A stretch of DNA of 10,929 nucleotides from DASWUD01 sp036401755 (lineage in GTDB: Bacteria; Pseudomonadota; Gammaproteobacteria; Thiohalomonadales; Thiohalomonadaceae), in the NCBI GenBank assembly GCA_036401755.1, contig DASWUD010000017.1, positions 1 through 10,929 of the forward strand, written 5' to 3'. Below the pieces are notes generated by a model. That model was not told where the DNA came from. It did no database searches and was given only the letters and a program-made list of their open reading frames with translations. Shown here piece after piece: positions 1-7,325 of this stretch. The translations under genes and the position numbers were made by a program. How positions within the stretch are numbered: position 1 is the stretch's first letter; every line of letters starts with the position of its first letter.

Positions 1-1622
1 GCAACGATGCGCGCCGGGCGCCCCTGGCGAGCCAGGGCGGCCTCGCGTTCAATGCGCTCCAGCAGGCCGTTGTAGAGGGTGAAGGGTGATTGCAGCAGCT
101 TGTTCAGTTTGCTGCTGCGCCCCAGGCTGGTGAGCTGCAAAAAGAGCTTGTGGACATCATCCCCCATCACCTCGTCACAGGTGAACAGGCCATAGTCGGT
201 ATAGATGCGGGCGGTACGCGCATGGTAGTTGCCGGTGCCGAGGTGAACGTAGTGGCGCAATCGTGCCTGCTCACGCCGCACCACCAGCACCATCTTGGCG
301 TGGGTTTTGTAGCCGACCACCCCATAGACCACATGGGCGCCCGCCTCCTGCAGGCGGTTGGCCAGTGCGATGTTCGCCTCCTCGTCGAAGCGCGCGCGCA
401 GCTCCACCACCACCGTCACCTCCTTGCCGGCACGCGCCGCCTGTACCAGTGCATCGACCACTGCCGAATCGGGACCGGTGCGGTAGAGGGTCTGCTTGAT
501 GGCCAGCACCTGGGGATCGTTGGCCGCCTGGCGCAAAAAGTCGATCACCGGCATGAACGATTCGAAGGGGTGGTGCAGCAGGATGTCGCCATCGCGGATC
601 GCCTTGAAGATGTCGCCGGCCTGGATGATGCGCGCCGGCACTCCCGGGGTGAAGGCGGTGAACTTCAGATCGGCGCGATCGACCAGGTCGGGCAGGGTCA
701 TCAGCCGATTGAGATTGACCGGACCGTTCACCGCATAGAGATCGTCGGGCGTCAGCTCGAACTCCTTGAGCAGAAAGGCCGTGACATCGGATGGGCAATT
801 ATCGGCCACCTCAAGGCGCACCTCGTCGCCGTAGCGCCGTTGCGACAGCTCGCCTTCCACCGCACGCAGCAGGTCCCCCACCTCCTCCTCATCGACGAAC
901 AGTTCGCTGTTGCGCGTGACGCGAAACTGGTAGCACCCCTGCACCTTCATGCCGGGGAAGAGGTCAGCCACATGGGCGTGGATGATGGAGGAGAGGAAGA
1001 TGAAGTCGTTGGGGCCGCCGTTGCACTCCGATGGCGGCAGGCGGATCAGCCGCGGCAGGGCGCGCGGTGCCTGCACCACGGCCATGCCGCTGTTGCGGCC
1101 GAAGGCATCCTTGCCCTTGAGCACCACAATAAAATTGAGGCTCTTGTTGAGGATGCGCGGGAAGGGGTGGGCCGGATCGAGGCCGAGCGGGCTGAGCACC
1201 GGCAGCAGTTCGTGTTCGAAATAATCGTTTACCCAGGCCGATTGGCAGTCGCTCCAGTCGCTGCGCTTGACGAAGCGGATCCCCTGCACCTCCAGCGCCG
1301 GCAGCAGAGTGTCGTTGAGGACGCGATACTGCTCCTCCACCAGGGCGTGGGCGCAGCTGCTGATCTGTTTGAGTTGCTCATGGGGTGAGAGGTTGTCGGG
1401 ACCGGCCTGCACCGAGCCCGAAGCGGCGCGCTGCATCAGGCCGGCGACGCGGATCTCGAAGAACTCATCGAGGTTGGAACTGGAGATGCAGAGGAAACGC
1501 AACCGCTCCAGCAGCGGCATCCGCTCATCCTTCGCCTGTTCGAGCACGCGACGGTTGAATTCGAGCAGGCTCAGCTCACGGTTGATGTAGAGTTCGGGAA
1601 GTTTGAGTTCGATGCTGTCCAT
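1..1622 (-). CDS. ppk: Polyphosphate kinase 1 (3' end cut by window edge)
   Basis: PPK1 reversibly transfers the gamma phosphate of ATP onto inorganic polyphosphate chains. The visible 540 residues start MDSIELKLPELYINRELSLL, and the ELS-LEFN-RVL and SSSNLDEFFEIR blocks are typical of the PPK1 N-terminal domain. The middle domain and the first phospholipase-D-like C-terminal domain follow. The autophosphorylated histidine is His441 in GYKTHAKM, matching E. coli His435. Arg381 (TLYRTG) and Arg411 (ARFDEEANI) sit 60 and 30 residues before it, at exactly the spacing of E. coli Arg375 and Arg405. The family is about 690 residues long, so roughly 150 residues, including the second C-terminal domain and its conserved histidine, lie outside the window. 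The ATG is the only sensible start because the conserved N-terminus begins a few codons later, although no good Shine-Dalgarno precedes it. It is divergent from hrpA, and a candidate Pho box lies just upstream. The identification is secure from the motifs. Confidence 0.97.
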   Translation of the reverse strand, partial: MDSIELKLPELYINRELSLLEFNRRVLEQAKDERMPLLERLRFLCISSSNLDEFFEIRVAGLMQRAASGSVQAGPDNLSPHEQLKQISSCAHALVEEQYRVLNDTLLPALEVQGIRFVKRSDWSDCQSAWVNDYFEHELLPVLSPLGLDPAHPFPRILNKSLNFIVVLKGKDAFGRNSGMAVVQAPRALPRLIRLPPSECNGGPNDFIFLSSIIHAHVADLFPGMKVQGCYQFRVTRNSELFVDEEEVGDLLRAVEGELSQRRYGDEVRLEVADNCPSDVTAFLLKEFELTPDDLYAVNGPVNLNRLMTLPDLVDRADLKFTAFTPGVPARIIQAGDIFKAIRDGDILLHHPFESFMPVIDFLRQAANDPQVLAIKQTLYRTGPDSAVVDALVQAARAGKEVTVVVELRARFDEEANIALANRLQEAGAHVVYGVVGYKTHAKMVLVVRREQARLRHYVHLGTGNYHARTARIYTDYGLFTCDEVMGDDVHKLFLQLTSLGRSSKLNKLLQSPFTLYNGLLERIEREAALARQGRPARIV

Positions 1623-1652
1623 GTAATTGTTTTACTATCAGCCAACCATTCA

Positions 1653-1658
1653 AGCATA
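1653..1658 (-). promoter_or_regulatory. Putative -10 element of ppk promoter
   Basis: TATGCT on the minus strand (4 of 6 to TATAAT) lies 10 bp downstream of the candidate Pho box. The -35 region is replaced by the Pho box, as in activator-dependent PhoB promoters. Transcription would begin roughly 25 nt before the ppk ATG. The hexamer is weak on its own and is called because of its spacing to the Pho box. Confidence 0.4.
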
Positions 1659-1679
1659 GCGCCTGATCATGACAGGCGC
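1659..1679. repeat. Perfect inverted repeat, 7-bp arms with 7-bp centre, in ppk leader
   Basis: The arms GCGCCTG and CAGGCGC are perfectly complementary and flank ATCATGA. The repeat covers the spacer between the putative -10 and the Pho box and runs into the downstream Pho half-site. No T-run follows on either strand, so it is not an intrinsic terminator. It could be an operator for a dimeric regulator, or chance in GC-rich DNA. Confidence 0.5.
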
Positions 1680-1686
1680 ACGACAC
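1669..1686 (-). promoter_or_regulatory. Candidate Pho box (PhoB site) upstream of ppk
   Basis: Read towards ppk, the 18 bp are GTGTCGT-GCGC-CTGTCAT. The second 7-mer matches the PhoB half-site CTGTCAT exactly and the first matches 5 of 7, with the standard 4-bp gap. The central 4 bp are GC instead of the usual A/T. The site ends 46 bp before the ppk ATG and 10 bp before a TATGCT -10-like hexamer, the same spacing as in the E. coli phoA promoter. Pho control of ppk is known in several gammaproteobacteria. The match and position are seen directly; PhoB binding is inferred. Confidence 0.55.
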
Positions 1687-1802
1687 CCACAGGACGGCAC
1701 AGTCGGCCCCGCCGTGTCTGGTGGGAAACGCGGCCATCAAGCAGCCCGCGACTACGGGTTGGTAGTTTCCACGCGAGAGGGGCCACCCGTCACGCACTTT
1801 GA

Positions 1803-1808
1803 TACAAT
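1803..1808 (+). promoter_or_regulatory. Possible -10 element for hrpA
   Basis: TACAAT (5 of 6 to TATAAT) sits in the AT-rich TTTGATACAAT stretch 42 bp before the hrpA start, in the only plausible spot of the divergent intergenic region. No convincing -35 hexamer lies 16 to 18 bp upstream, so this rests on the -10 match and location alone. Confidence 0.35.
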
Positions 1809-1850
1809 CCCCTTCCGATTTTCATCCTTGCGTCGTAACCAGACAGGCTC

Positions 1851-4800
1851 GTGTCCGTTCCCGCCGACTCCCAATTGCTCCAGCAGCTCTCTGCACAGCT
1901 CGAACAGTGCCTGGTGGCGGACCGCCGGCGGCTGCACGGCCAGGTCGCGGCGATCCGCCGTCGCCTCACCCAGGGCAAACCTTCGGACCGTGCCCTGGCC
2001 GCCCTGCAGCGTGACCTGCAAGCGGCACAGCAGCGCTATGTGCAGCGTGCCGCACTGCGTCCCCATCCCGATTATCCCGAGGAGCTGCCGGTCAGCGGGC
2101 GGCGTGCCGAGATCGCCGCGGCCATCGCCGCGCATCAGGTGGTGGTGGTGGCGGGGGAGACCGGCTCGGGCAAGACCACCCAGTTGCCCAAGATCTGCCT
2201 GGAGCTGGGGCGCGGCATCAGCGGCCTCATCGGCCACACCCAGCCGCGCCGCATCGCCGCGCGCAGCGTGGCACGGCGCATCGCCGAGGAGCTGCACAGC
2301 TCGCTCGGCGCCCTGGTCGGTTACAAGGTGCGCTTCACCGATCAGGTGAGCGCACAGAGTCTCGTCAAGGTGATGACCGACGGCATCCTGCTCGCCGAGA
2401 TCCAGAGCGACGCGCTGCTCGAACAGTACGACACCCTCATCATCGACGAGGCGCACGAGCGCAGCCTCAACATCGACTTTCTGCTCGGCTATCTCAAGCA
2501 GCTGTTACCGCGTCGCCCCGACCTGAAGCTGATCATCACCTCCGCCACCATCAACACCGAGGCCTTCTCCAAATTCTTCGACGAGGCGCCGGTGATCGAG
2601 GTATCGGGGCGAACCTATCCGGTGGAGGTGCGCTACCGCCCGGTACAGGGCGACGACGAGGAGACGCGTGATCGCGATCTGCCGCAGGCGGTGGTCGACG
2701 CGGTGGACGAGTTGGGGCGTCTCGATCCGCTGGGCGACACGCTCATCTTCCTGCCGGGCGAGCGCGAAATCCGCGAGGTAAGCGAGGCTTTACGCAAACA
2801 TCCGCTACGCCACACCGAGATCGTGCCGCTCTTCTCGCGGCTCTCTACCCAGGAGCAGGACAAGGTATTCCAGCCCCACGGTGGGCGGCGCCTGGTGCTT
2901 GCCACCAACGTGGCAGAGACCTCGCTCACCGTGCCCGGCATCCGCTTCGTCATCGACACCGGCTCTGCGCGCATCAGCCGCTACTCGCCACGCACCAAGG
3001 TGCAGCGGCTGCCCATCGAGCCGGTATCGCAGGCCTCGGCCAACCAGCGCGCCGGCCGCTGCGGGCGCGTCAGCGCCGGCGTCTGCATCCGTCTCTACAG
3101 CGAAGAGGATTTCCTGGCGCGCCCGCTCTTCACCGATCCGGAGATCCTGCGCACCAACCTCGCCAGCGTCATTTTGCAGATGAGCGTGATGAACCTCGGC
3201 GAGGTGGAGGCGTTCCCGTTTCTCGCCGCGCCGGACAAACGCGCCATCAACGACGGTTTTGCGCTGCTGCATGAGCTGGGCGCGGTCGATGAGCTGCGCG
3301 ACCTGACCCCCATCGGCCGCCAGCTGGCGCGGCTGCCGCTCGACCCGCGTATCGGCCGCATGCTGCTCGCCGCCGAGCGCGAGCGTTCGCTGCACGAGGT
3401 GCTGATCATCGCCGCGGCGCTCTCCATCCAGGAGCCGCGCGAACGGCCGATGGAGGCGCAGCAGGCGGCCGACACCGCGCATGCCCGCTTTCATGACGAG
3501 CGCTCCGATTTTTTCGCCTACCTGAAGCTATGGGACCACTTCCACGAGCAGTCGCGCCACCTCTCCAACAGCAAGCTGCGCAAACTCTGTCGTGAGGAGT
3601 TTCTTTCCTATGTGCGCCTGCGCGAGTGGCACGAGATCCACGGCCAGTTGGCGGCGGTGTGTGGGGAGCTGGGCTTCCGCAGCAACGAAGAGCCGGCCGA
3701 CTACAACGCCATTCACCGCGCGCTGCTCACCGGCCTCATCGGCAACATCGCCTTCAAGCAGGAGCTCGACAAGGAGAAGACGAAGGAGAAGGGGCGCGAA
3801 CGCGGCGAGCCCTACCTCGGCGCACGCGGCAACAAGCTGGCGATCTTCCCCGGCTCGGGGCTGGCGAAGAAGCCGCCCAAATGGCTGGTCGCCGCCGAGG
3901 TGGTGGAGACCTCGCGCCTCTTCGCGCGCACCGTGGCCGCCATCGATCCGCTCTGGCTGGAGACGCTCGCGGCGCACCTGCTGCGTCGCCACTACTTCGA
4001 ACCGCACTGGGAGAAGAACGCCGCGCAGGTGGCCGCCTTCGAGCAGGTGACGCTCTACGGTCTGACGCTCATCGCCAAGCGGCGCGTCAACTACGGCCCC
4101 ATCGATCCGCCGCTGGCACGCGAGCTGTTCATCCGCCATGCGCTGGTGGAGGGCGACTATCGCAGCGAGGCGCCCTGCCTCAAACACAACCGCGCCCTGC
4201 TCGTCGAGGTGGAGCAGCTGGAGGCGAAATCGCGCCGCCGCGATCTGTTGGTGGATGAGCAGACGCTGTTCACCTTCTACGACGCCAAACTGCCACCCCA
4301 CATCTACAGCGGCAAGAGTTTCGAGAAGTGGCGCCGCGAGGCGGAGCGCGACGACCCGCGCCTGCTCTTCATGAGCCGTGACGACCTGCTGCAGCGTGAG
4401 GCGCTGGGGCTCGGCGGCGAGCTCTTCCCCGATCTGCTGCGCGTGGGTGATCTGCAGTTGCCGCTGCGCTACCACTTCGAGCCGGGCGCGGCCGATGACG
4501 GCGTAACGGTGCTGGTGCCATTGGCGGCACTCGGCCAGCTCACACCGGAGCCGTTCGAGTGGCTGGTGCCGGGCATGCTGCGCGACAAGCTCACCGCCTT
4601 GATCCGCGCGCTGCCCAAGGCGCTGCGCGTCAATTTTGTACCGGCCCCCAACTTCGCCGAGGCGGCGCAGGAGGGGATGCCGTTCGCGCAAGGCGCGCTG
4701 TTCGAGCAGTTAAGCAGACGCCTGCTGCGCATCACCGGCACCAACGTGCCGCTGGAGAGCTGGCGCGGCTGCGAATTGCCCAATCACCTCTTGATGAATT

Positions 4801-5783
4801 TCCGCGTGCTCGGTGATGACGGCCAGGTATGGGGTGAGGGGCGCGAGCTGCGTGAGCTGCAGCAGCGCCTCTCCGGCAAGGTGCGCGCCACGCTGGCACA
4901 AGCGCCGGCGCCGGGCATCGAGCGCGATGAGATCACCCGCTGGGACTTCGGCACACTGCCCGAGCAGGTGGAGATCCGCCCGCAGGGGATCGCGGTGAAG
5001 GCGTGGCCGGCGCTGGTGGATAAAGGGGACAGCGTGGCGATTCAGCTGTTCGAGTCACTTGCGGCCGCAGAGCTGCAGCTGCGCTTGGGGTTGCGGCGTC
5101 TCTTCATGCTTGCCAATGCCGACAAGCTCAAATACCTGCGCGGTCACCTGCCCGGGTTGCAGAGCATGTGCCTGCACTATGTAGGCATCGGCAGTTGCGA
5201 CGAGCTGCGCGACGATCTGATCCACGCGACGGTCGATCGCGCGCTGGCCCTCGACCAGGGGGAGCTACCGCGCAATGCGGCCGCCTTCGAGACGCGCGCG
5301 ACCCAGGCGCGCCAGACGCTCATCGAAGTGGCCAACGCTCTCTGTGCCACCGTGGCCGAAGCACTGATACAGCATCATGCGATCCGCAAGGTACTGAAGG
5401 GGAGCGTGGCCCCTGCCTGGCTGCCGGCGCTGACCGATGTGGAGGAGCAGCTCCAGCACCTGCTCTTCCCCGGCTTCGTTACCACCACTCCCGCCCAGTG
5501 GCTCGACCACTATCCGCGCTATCTGCGCGCCATCTCCCTGCGGCTGGAAAAGCTGCGCCAGAGTCCCGAGCGCGATCGCAAGCTGATGCTCGATGTGGCA
5601 CCCCACTGGCAGCGGGTGGTGGCGCGCCTTAAAGCGAATACCCCCTTGGCGCAACCCTTCGCGCACTACCGCTGGATGGTGGAGGAGCTGCGTGTTTCGC
5701 TCTATGCCCAGGAGTTGAAGACGATCGCACCGATCTCTGCGCAGCGGCTGGACAAGCTCTGGCAGGAGACCAAGAACCTGTGA
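1851..5783 (+). CDS. hrpA: ATP-dependent RNA helicase HrpA (DEAH box)
   Basis: A cytoplasmic 3'-to-5' DEAH/RHA RNA helicase, linked in E. coli to mRNA processing and rescue of stalled or collided ribosomes. All core motifs are present: Walker A GETGSGKT (102-109), Ia TQPRRIAA, DEAH (199-202) in IIDEAHERSLN, SAT (231-233), NVAETSLTVPGI, and motif VI QRAGRCGR (399-406). Helicase-associated HA2 and OB-fold regions follow at roughly 450-700, then the long C-terminal region (DUF3418, to about 1300) that marks bacterial HrpA. At 1,310 residues it matches E. coli HrpA (about 1,300), so it appears intact. The start is GTG: an in-frame TAA lies 15 bp upstream and no ATG intervenes, leaving GTG or a TTG eight codons later. 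The Shine-Dalgarno is poor (AGG just ahead). It ends in TGA directly followed by TAG. It is divergent from ppk, with yihY 104 bp downstream on the same strand. Confidence 0.97.
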   Translation: MSVPADSQLLQQLSAQLEQCLVADRRRLHGQVAAIRRRLTQGKPSDRALAALQRDLQAAQQRYVQRAALRPHPDYPEELPVSGRRAEIAAAIAAHQVVVVAGETGSGKTTQLPKICLELGRGISGLIGHTQPRRIAARSVARRIAEELHSSLGALVGYKVRFTDQVSAQSLVKVMTDGILLAEIQSDALLEQYDTLIIDEAHERSLNIDFLLGYLKQLLPRRPDLKLIITSATINTEAFSKFFDEAPVIEVSGRTYPVEVRYRPVQGDDEETRDRDLPQAVVDAVDELGRLDPLGDTLIFLPGEREIREVSEALRKHPLRHTEIVPLFSRLSTQEQDKVFQPHGGRRLVLATNVAETSLTVPGIRFVIDTGSARISRYSPRTKVQRLPIEPVSQASANQRAGRCGRVSAGVCIRLYSEEDFLARPLFTDPEILRTNLASVILQMSVMNLGEVEAFPFLAAPDKRAINDGFALLHELGAVDELRDLTPIGRQLARLPLDPRIGRMLLAAERERSLHEVLIIAAALSIQEPRERPMEAQQAADTAHARFHDERSDFFAYLKLWDHFHEQSRHLSNSKLRKLCREEFLSYVRLREWHEIHGQLAAVCGELGFRSNEEPADYNAIHRALLTGLIGNIAFKQELDKEKTKEKGRERGEPYLGARGNKLAIFPGSGLAKKPPKWLVAAEVVETSRLFARTVAAIDPLWLETLAAHLLRRHYFEPHWEKNAAQVAAFEQVTLYGLTLIAKRRVNYGPIDPPLARELFIRHALVEGDYRSEAPCLKHNRALLVEVEQLEAKSRRRDLLVDEQTLFTFYDAKLPPHIYSGKSFEKWRREAERDDPRLLFMSRDDLLQREALGLGGELFPDLLRVGDLQLPLRYHFEPGAADDGVTVLVPLAALGQLTPEPFEWLVPGMLRDKLTALIRALPKALRVNFVPAPNFAEAAQEGMPFAQGALFEQLSRRLLRITGTNVPLESWRGCELPNHLLMNFRVLGDDGQVWGEGRELRELQQRLSGKVRATLAQAPAPGIERDEITRWDFGTLPEQVEIRPQGIAVKAWPALVDKGDSVAIQLFESLAAAELQLRLGLRRLFMLANADKLKYLRGHLPGLQSMCLHYVGIGSCDELRDDLIHATVDRALALDQGELPRNAAAFETRATQARQTLIEVANALCATVAEALIQHHAIRKVLKGSVAPAWLPALTDVEEQLQHLLFPGFVTTTPAQWLDHYPRYLRAISLRLEKLRQSPERDRKLMLDVAPHWQRVVARLKANTPLAQPFAHYRWMVEELRVSLYAQELKTIAPISAQRLDKLWQETKNL

Positions 5784-5870
5784 TAGCCCGGTTGGGCGCC
5801 GCAACGAATGTGCGTGGCACCCATGACAATGCCGCGGCTTCGTGCTGAAATGGTATTGATACTAATGGAC

Positions 5871-5875
5871 AAGGA
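5871..5875 (+). promoter_or_regulatory. Probable ribosome binding site for yihY-family gene
   Basis: AAGGA lies 12 nt before the ATG at 5888, somewhat far. An ATG at 5877 is out of frame, and an in-frame TGA at 5846 rules out a longer ATG-started protein, so 5888 is the first usable ATG. Confidence 0.45.
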
Positions 5876-5887
5876 TATGGCTGGGTC

Positions 5888-7258
5888 ATGAGCTCTCTCT
5901 GGCAACGTGCAGAGCAGTTTCTTTTTAGTGAAATCTGGCGCATCGACCTCAACCAGGTAGGTTATGCGCATCGTGTCGTGTTGCGCACGGCGCGTTTTCT
6001 GCTGGTGATCTGGCACGAGCTGGCGGTCGGGCAGATCAATTTGCGCGCCATGAGTCTGGTCTATACCACCCTCCTTTCCATGGTGCCGCTTATCGCCGTC
6101 AGCTTCTCGGTATTGAAGGCCTTCGGCGTGCACAATCAGGTGGAACCCCTGCTGCTCAATCTGATGGCGCCGCTCGGTGCGCAGGCGGATGAGATCGTGC
6201 AGCGCATTCTCGGCTTTGTCGCCAACATGAAGGTGGGGGTACTCGGCTCGCTGGGGATGGCGCTGCTCATCTACACGGTGATCTCGCTGATCCAGAAGGT
6301 CGAGAACAGCTTCAACTATGTGTGGCGCACCAAGGGGGTGCGCAGTTTCGCACGCCGCTTCAGCGACTATCTGAGCGTGATCATGGTCGGACCGGTGCTA
6401 ATCTTCGCCGCCCTCGGCCTTACCGCCACCATGATGAATTCGAGCGTGGCACAGCGGCTGATGGCCATCGAGCCGTTCGGTTCCATCGTGGTTGTGCTCG
6501 GCGAGGTAATGCCGTTTCTGATGATCACGGCCGCCTTCTGCTTCATCTATATCTTCGTGCCAAATACCCGCGTGCGTTTCCGCTCCGCCCTGGTGGGGGC
6601 AGCAGTGGCCGGGGTGATCTGGCAGTTGACCGGCAAGCTCTTCGCCAGCTTCGCCTCCGGCGCCGTGCACTACTCGGCCATCTACTCCGGCCTCGCCATC
6701 CTGATGCTGTTCATGATCTGGCTCTATCTGGCCTGGGTGATCCTGCTGTTCGGCGCGCAGGTCGCCTATTTCCACCAGCACCCCGAACAGATCCGGCTGG
6801 GCGGCACGCGCCTGGTACTCAGCAATCGGCTGCGCGAGCGCCTGGCATTGACCGTGATGACGCTGGTGGCCGACAGCTACTGCAACGAGCGGGCACCGTG
6901 GACGCTGGAGCGGTTGGTGCAGCGGCTGCGCATCCCCGGCGACACCCTCGGTGAGGTGGTCGATCTGTTGCAGACGCGTCAGCTGCTGGTGGAGACCGGC
7001 AGCGAACCGCCCGAATATCTGCCGGCCCATAATCCCGAAGGGTTGACCATCGCCCGCTTGCTGACAGAGATCCGCGAAGCGGGCGAGGAGCAGAGCGAAT
7101 TTGATGCCTCGGCGCTGGCCCTGCCGGCGGTGGACGATCTCTTTGGGCGCCTCCAGGGGGGGATGATCGCCGCCCTGGATGGTTTGACGCTCAAGGCGCT
7201 GGTGACACTGCCCTCCGCCATGCCGCCGGACACGAGCGGAGAGGTCTCCTCGCACTGA
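5888..7258 (+). CDS. YihY/BrkB-family inner-membrane protein with C-terminal winged-helix-like tail
   Basis: A multi-pass inner-membrane protein of the YihY/virulence factor BrkB family, once misnamed ribonuclease BN; its molecular function is not established. The signature N-terminal block is clear (AMSLVYTTLLSMVPLIAVSF, residues 54-73), as is the VISLIQKVENSFNYVW block (131-146). Hydrophobic segments fall near 57-79, 117-138, 163-181, 198-224, 235-256 and 265-292, the usual six. After about residue 300 the protein turns soluble. Residues 316-372 read as a compact helical domain (LTVMTLVADSYCNERAPWTL, then VQRLRIPG, then VVDLLQTRQLLVETG) resembling a winged helix, and an acidic tail follows. 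At 456 residues it is much longer than E. coli YihY (about 290), though long forms are common in proteobacteria. The antiporter gene follows after 67 bp on the same strand, so cotranscription is plausible. Confidence 0.92.
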   Translation: MSSLWQRAEQFLFSEIWRIDLNQVGYAHRVVLRTARFLLVIWHELAVGQINLRAMSLVYTTLLSMVPLIAVSFSVLKAFGVHNQVEPLLLNLMAPLGAQADEIVQRILGFVANMKVGVLGSLGMALLIYTVISLIQKVENSFNYVWRTKGVRSFARRFSDYLSVIMVGPVLIFAALGLTATMMNSSVAQRLMAIEPFGSIVVVLGEVMPFLMITAAFCFIYIFVPNTRVRFRSALVGAAVAGVIWQLTGKLFASFASGAVHYSAIYSGLAILMLFMIWLYLAWVILLFGAQVAYFHQHPEQIRLGGTRLVLSNRLRERLALTVMTLVADSYCNERAPWTLERLVQRLRIPGDTLGEVVDLLQTRQLLVETGSEPPEYLPAHNPEGLTIARLLTEIREAGEEQSEFDASALALPAVDDLFGRLQGGMIAALDGLTLKALVTLPSAMPPDTSGEVSSH

Positions 7259-7325
7259 CACCACAGCGAACCGGCCGCCGCAGCTAGCTATCGGTGACCC
7301 TCTCAACCGCAGTTACGGAAAATTC

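Noticed and set aside
90..1388. Long plus-strand reading frame (432 codons) opposite ppk
   Set aside because: It lies entirely antisense to a motif-verified PPK1. Its translation is rich in His, Gln, Ala and Arg with no recognisable domain, as expected for a codon-bias shadow in GC-rich DNA.
2140..2153. Short GGT-GGT-GGT run in hrpA as a microsatellite
   Set aside because: It simply encodes the Val-rich strand before Walker A and is too short to be a repeat element.
1576..2456. Reading frames on both strands across the ppk-hrpA gap
   Set aside because: They run into the ppk or hrpA coding regions in wrong frames, have no good ribosome binding site and show no recognisable protein family.
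3528..4691. Long minus-strand reading frame (387 codons) opposite hrpA
   Set aside because: It is antisense to the conserved HrpA C-terminal half, has low-complexity Ala/Arg/Leu/Gln composition and no known motif.
5786..5797. GCCC-GGTT-GGGC hairpin right after hrpA as a terminator
   Set aside because: It has only a 4-bp stem with no T-run, too weak to call in GC-rich sequence.
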